Assembly (NCBI GenBank): GCA_018335765.1
Contig: JAGXRU010000130.1
Coordinates: 1 to 12,104, forward strand
DNA length: 12,104 nucleotides
Source: Alkaliphilus sp.
Lineage (GTDB): Bacteria; Bacillota; Clostridia; Peptostreptococcales; Thermotaleaceae
Direction of reading: 5' to 3'
Shown: positions 11,802 through 12,104 of the stretch, in pieces
Layout of the letters: every line of letters starts with the position of its first letter
How positions within the stretch are numbered: the stretch's first letter is position 1
The notes under the pieces: model-generated
The model's input: the letters and a program-made list of their open reading frames with translations, nothing else
Database searches by the model: none
Told to the model about the DNA's origin: nothing
Position numbers and translations under genes: made by a program

Positions 11802-12104
11802 ATGATTATTTTGTCATGTAATGGAATATTTAAGTCCTTTGGAATAAATTTGATTCTAGAAAATATTGGTTTTTCAATTAATATTGGTGAAAGAATAGGT
11901 CTGGTCGGTGCTAATGGATCGGGCAAGACTACTCTTTTTAAAATTTTAACCGGACAATATACTTTTGACAGCGGTGAACTATATTTATCTAAAGACATTA
12001 CCCTAGGTTATATGGAGCAAAGTGCAATGTCAGAATCAGGTCTGACTGTATATGAAGAAACACTTCTGGTTTTTGATCAATTAATAAAGATGGAGGACGA
12101 ACTA
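11802..12104 (+). CDS. ABC-F family ATPase, 5' part (runs off the right edge)
   Basis: 101 codons from ATG 11802 with AAGGAGC upstream, open to the window end. The protein starts MIILSCNGIFKSFGINLILE. It has the Walker A motif GANGSGKTT (36-44) and then the Q-loop region ITLGYMEQ. Direct fusion of the ATPase to the start codon, no membrane segment and the LGYMEQ form of the Q-loop are typical of ABC-F proteins, which act on the ribosome (translation factors such as EttA, or antibiotic resistance). Subtype cannot be set because the linker and second ATPase are beyond the window. It diverges from rex. Confidence 0.88.
   Translation, partial: MIILSCNGIFKSFGINLILENIGFSINIGERIGLVGANGSGKTTLFKILTGQYTFDSGELYLSKDITLGYMEQSAMSESGLTVYEETLLVFDQLIKMEDEL

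Noticed and set aside
11687..11998. 103-codon minus-strand frame near the right edge
   Set aside because: Antisense to the clear ABC-F coding sequence including Walker A.

Overview
This is a low-GC Firmicute window, most likely from a fermentative, spore-forming-type clostridium (class Clostridia). The supporting evidence is strong AGGAGG-type ribosome binding sites with several GTG/TTG starts, a SigI/RsgI sigma/anti-sigma pair, a Rex redox repressor, a clostridial-type glutamate dehydrogenase, a 56-residue 2[4Fe-4S] ferredoxin and a P-loop/Asp23 fusion protein. Genus cannot be fixed from the sequence. Most genes lie on the minus strand.

Left third (1-4834): the window opens in a minus-strand secreted coiled-coil protein (1-491, C-terminus off the edge). 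The intact sigI-rsgI operon lies at 2725-4783, with a 32-bp overlap between the two genes. Between them sits a patchwork of about 2.1 kb. It is flanked by two copies of the 3' end of rsgI (576-953 and 2674-3300), and it holds an intact DUF2975/HTH gene pair on the plus strand. It also holds decayed fragments of a geranylgeranyl-reductase-like flavoprotein, a GNAT acetyltransferase and an unidentified gene. The secreted gene and sigI each have an upstream CCC-N17-CGTA element resembling SigI-class promoters. This suggests that SigI drives its own operon and the secreted protein.

Middle (4934-8404): minus-strand housekeeping genes. These are a DUF554 membrane protein with its own terminator, an 8-oxoguanine DNA glycosylase preceded by an unusually structured leader, and glutamate dehydrogenase with a strong terminator.

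Right third (8405-12104): a YoeB-DinJ/RelB type toxin-antitoxin locus whose toxin has an in-frame amber codon at codon 10 while keeping the C-terminal catalytic residues. Its promoter is covered by a perfect 20-bp inverted repeat. Next come a P-loop NTPase fused to an Asp23 domain, a ferredoxin with an upstream Fur-box-like palindrome inside a 10-bp inverted repeat, and a MarR-family regulator. The last genes are rex, with a perfect consensus sigma-A promoter, and the start of an ABC-F ATPase that runs off the right edge.

The most interesting material is the SigI/RsgI locus. It combines predicted SigI promoters, an RsgI with an Asn-Pro autoproteolysis-type motif and an expandable repeat-rich extracellular tail, and a truncated, repeat-poor second copy of that tail next to the presumed target gene. 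No CRISPR array, tRNA, rRNA or intact insertion sequence was seen.
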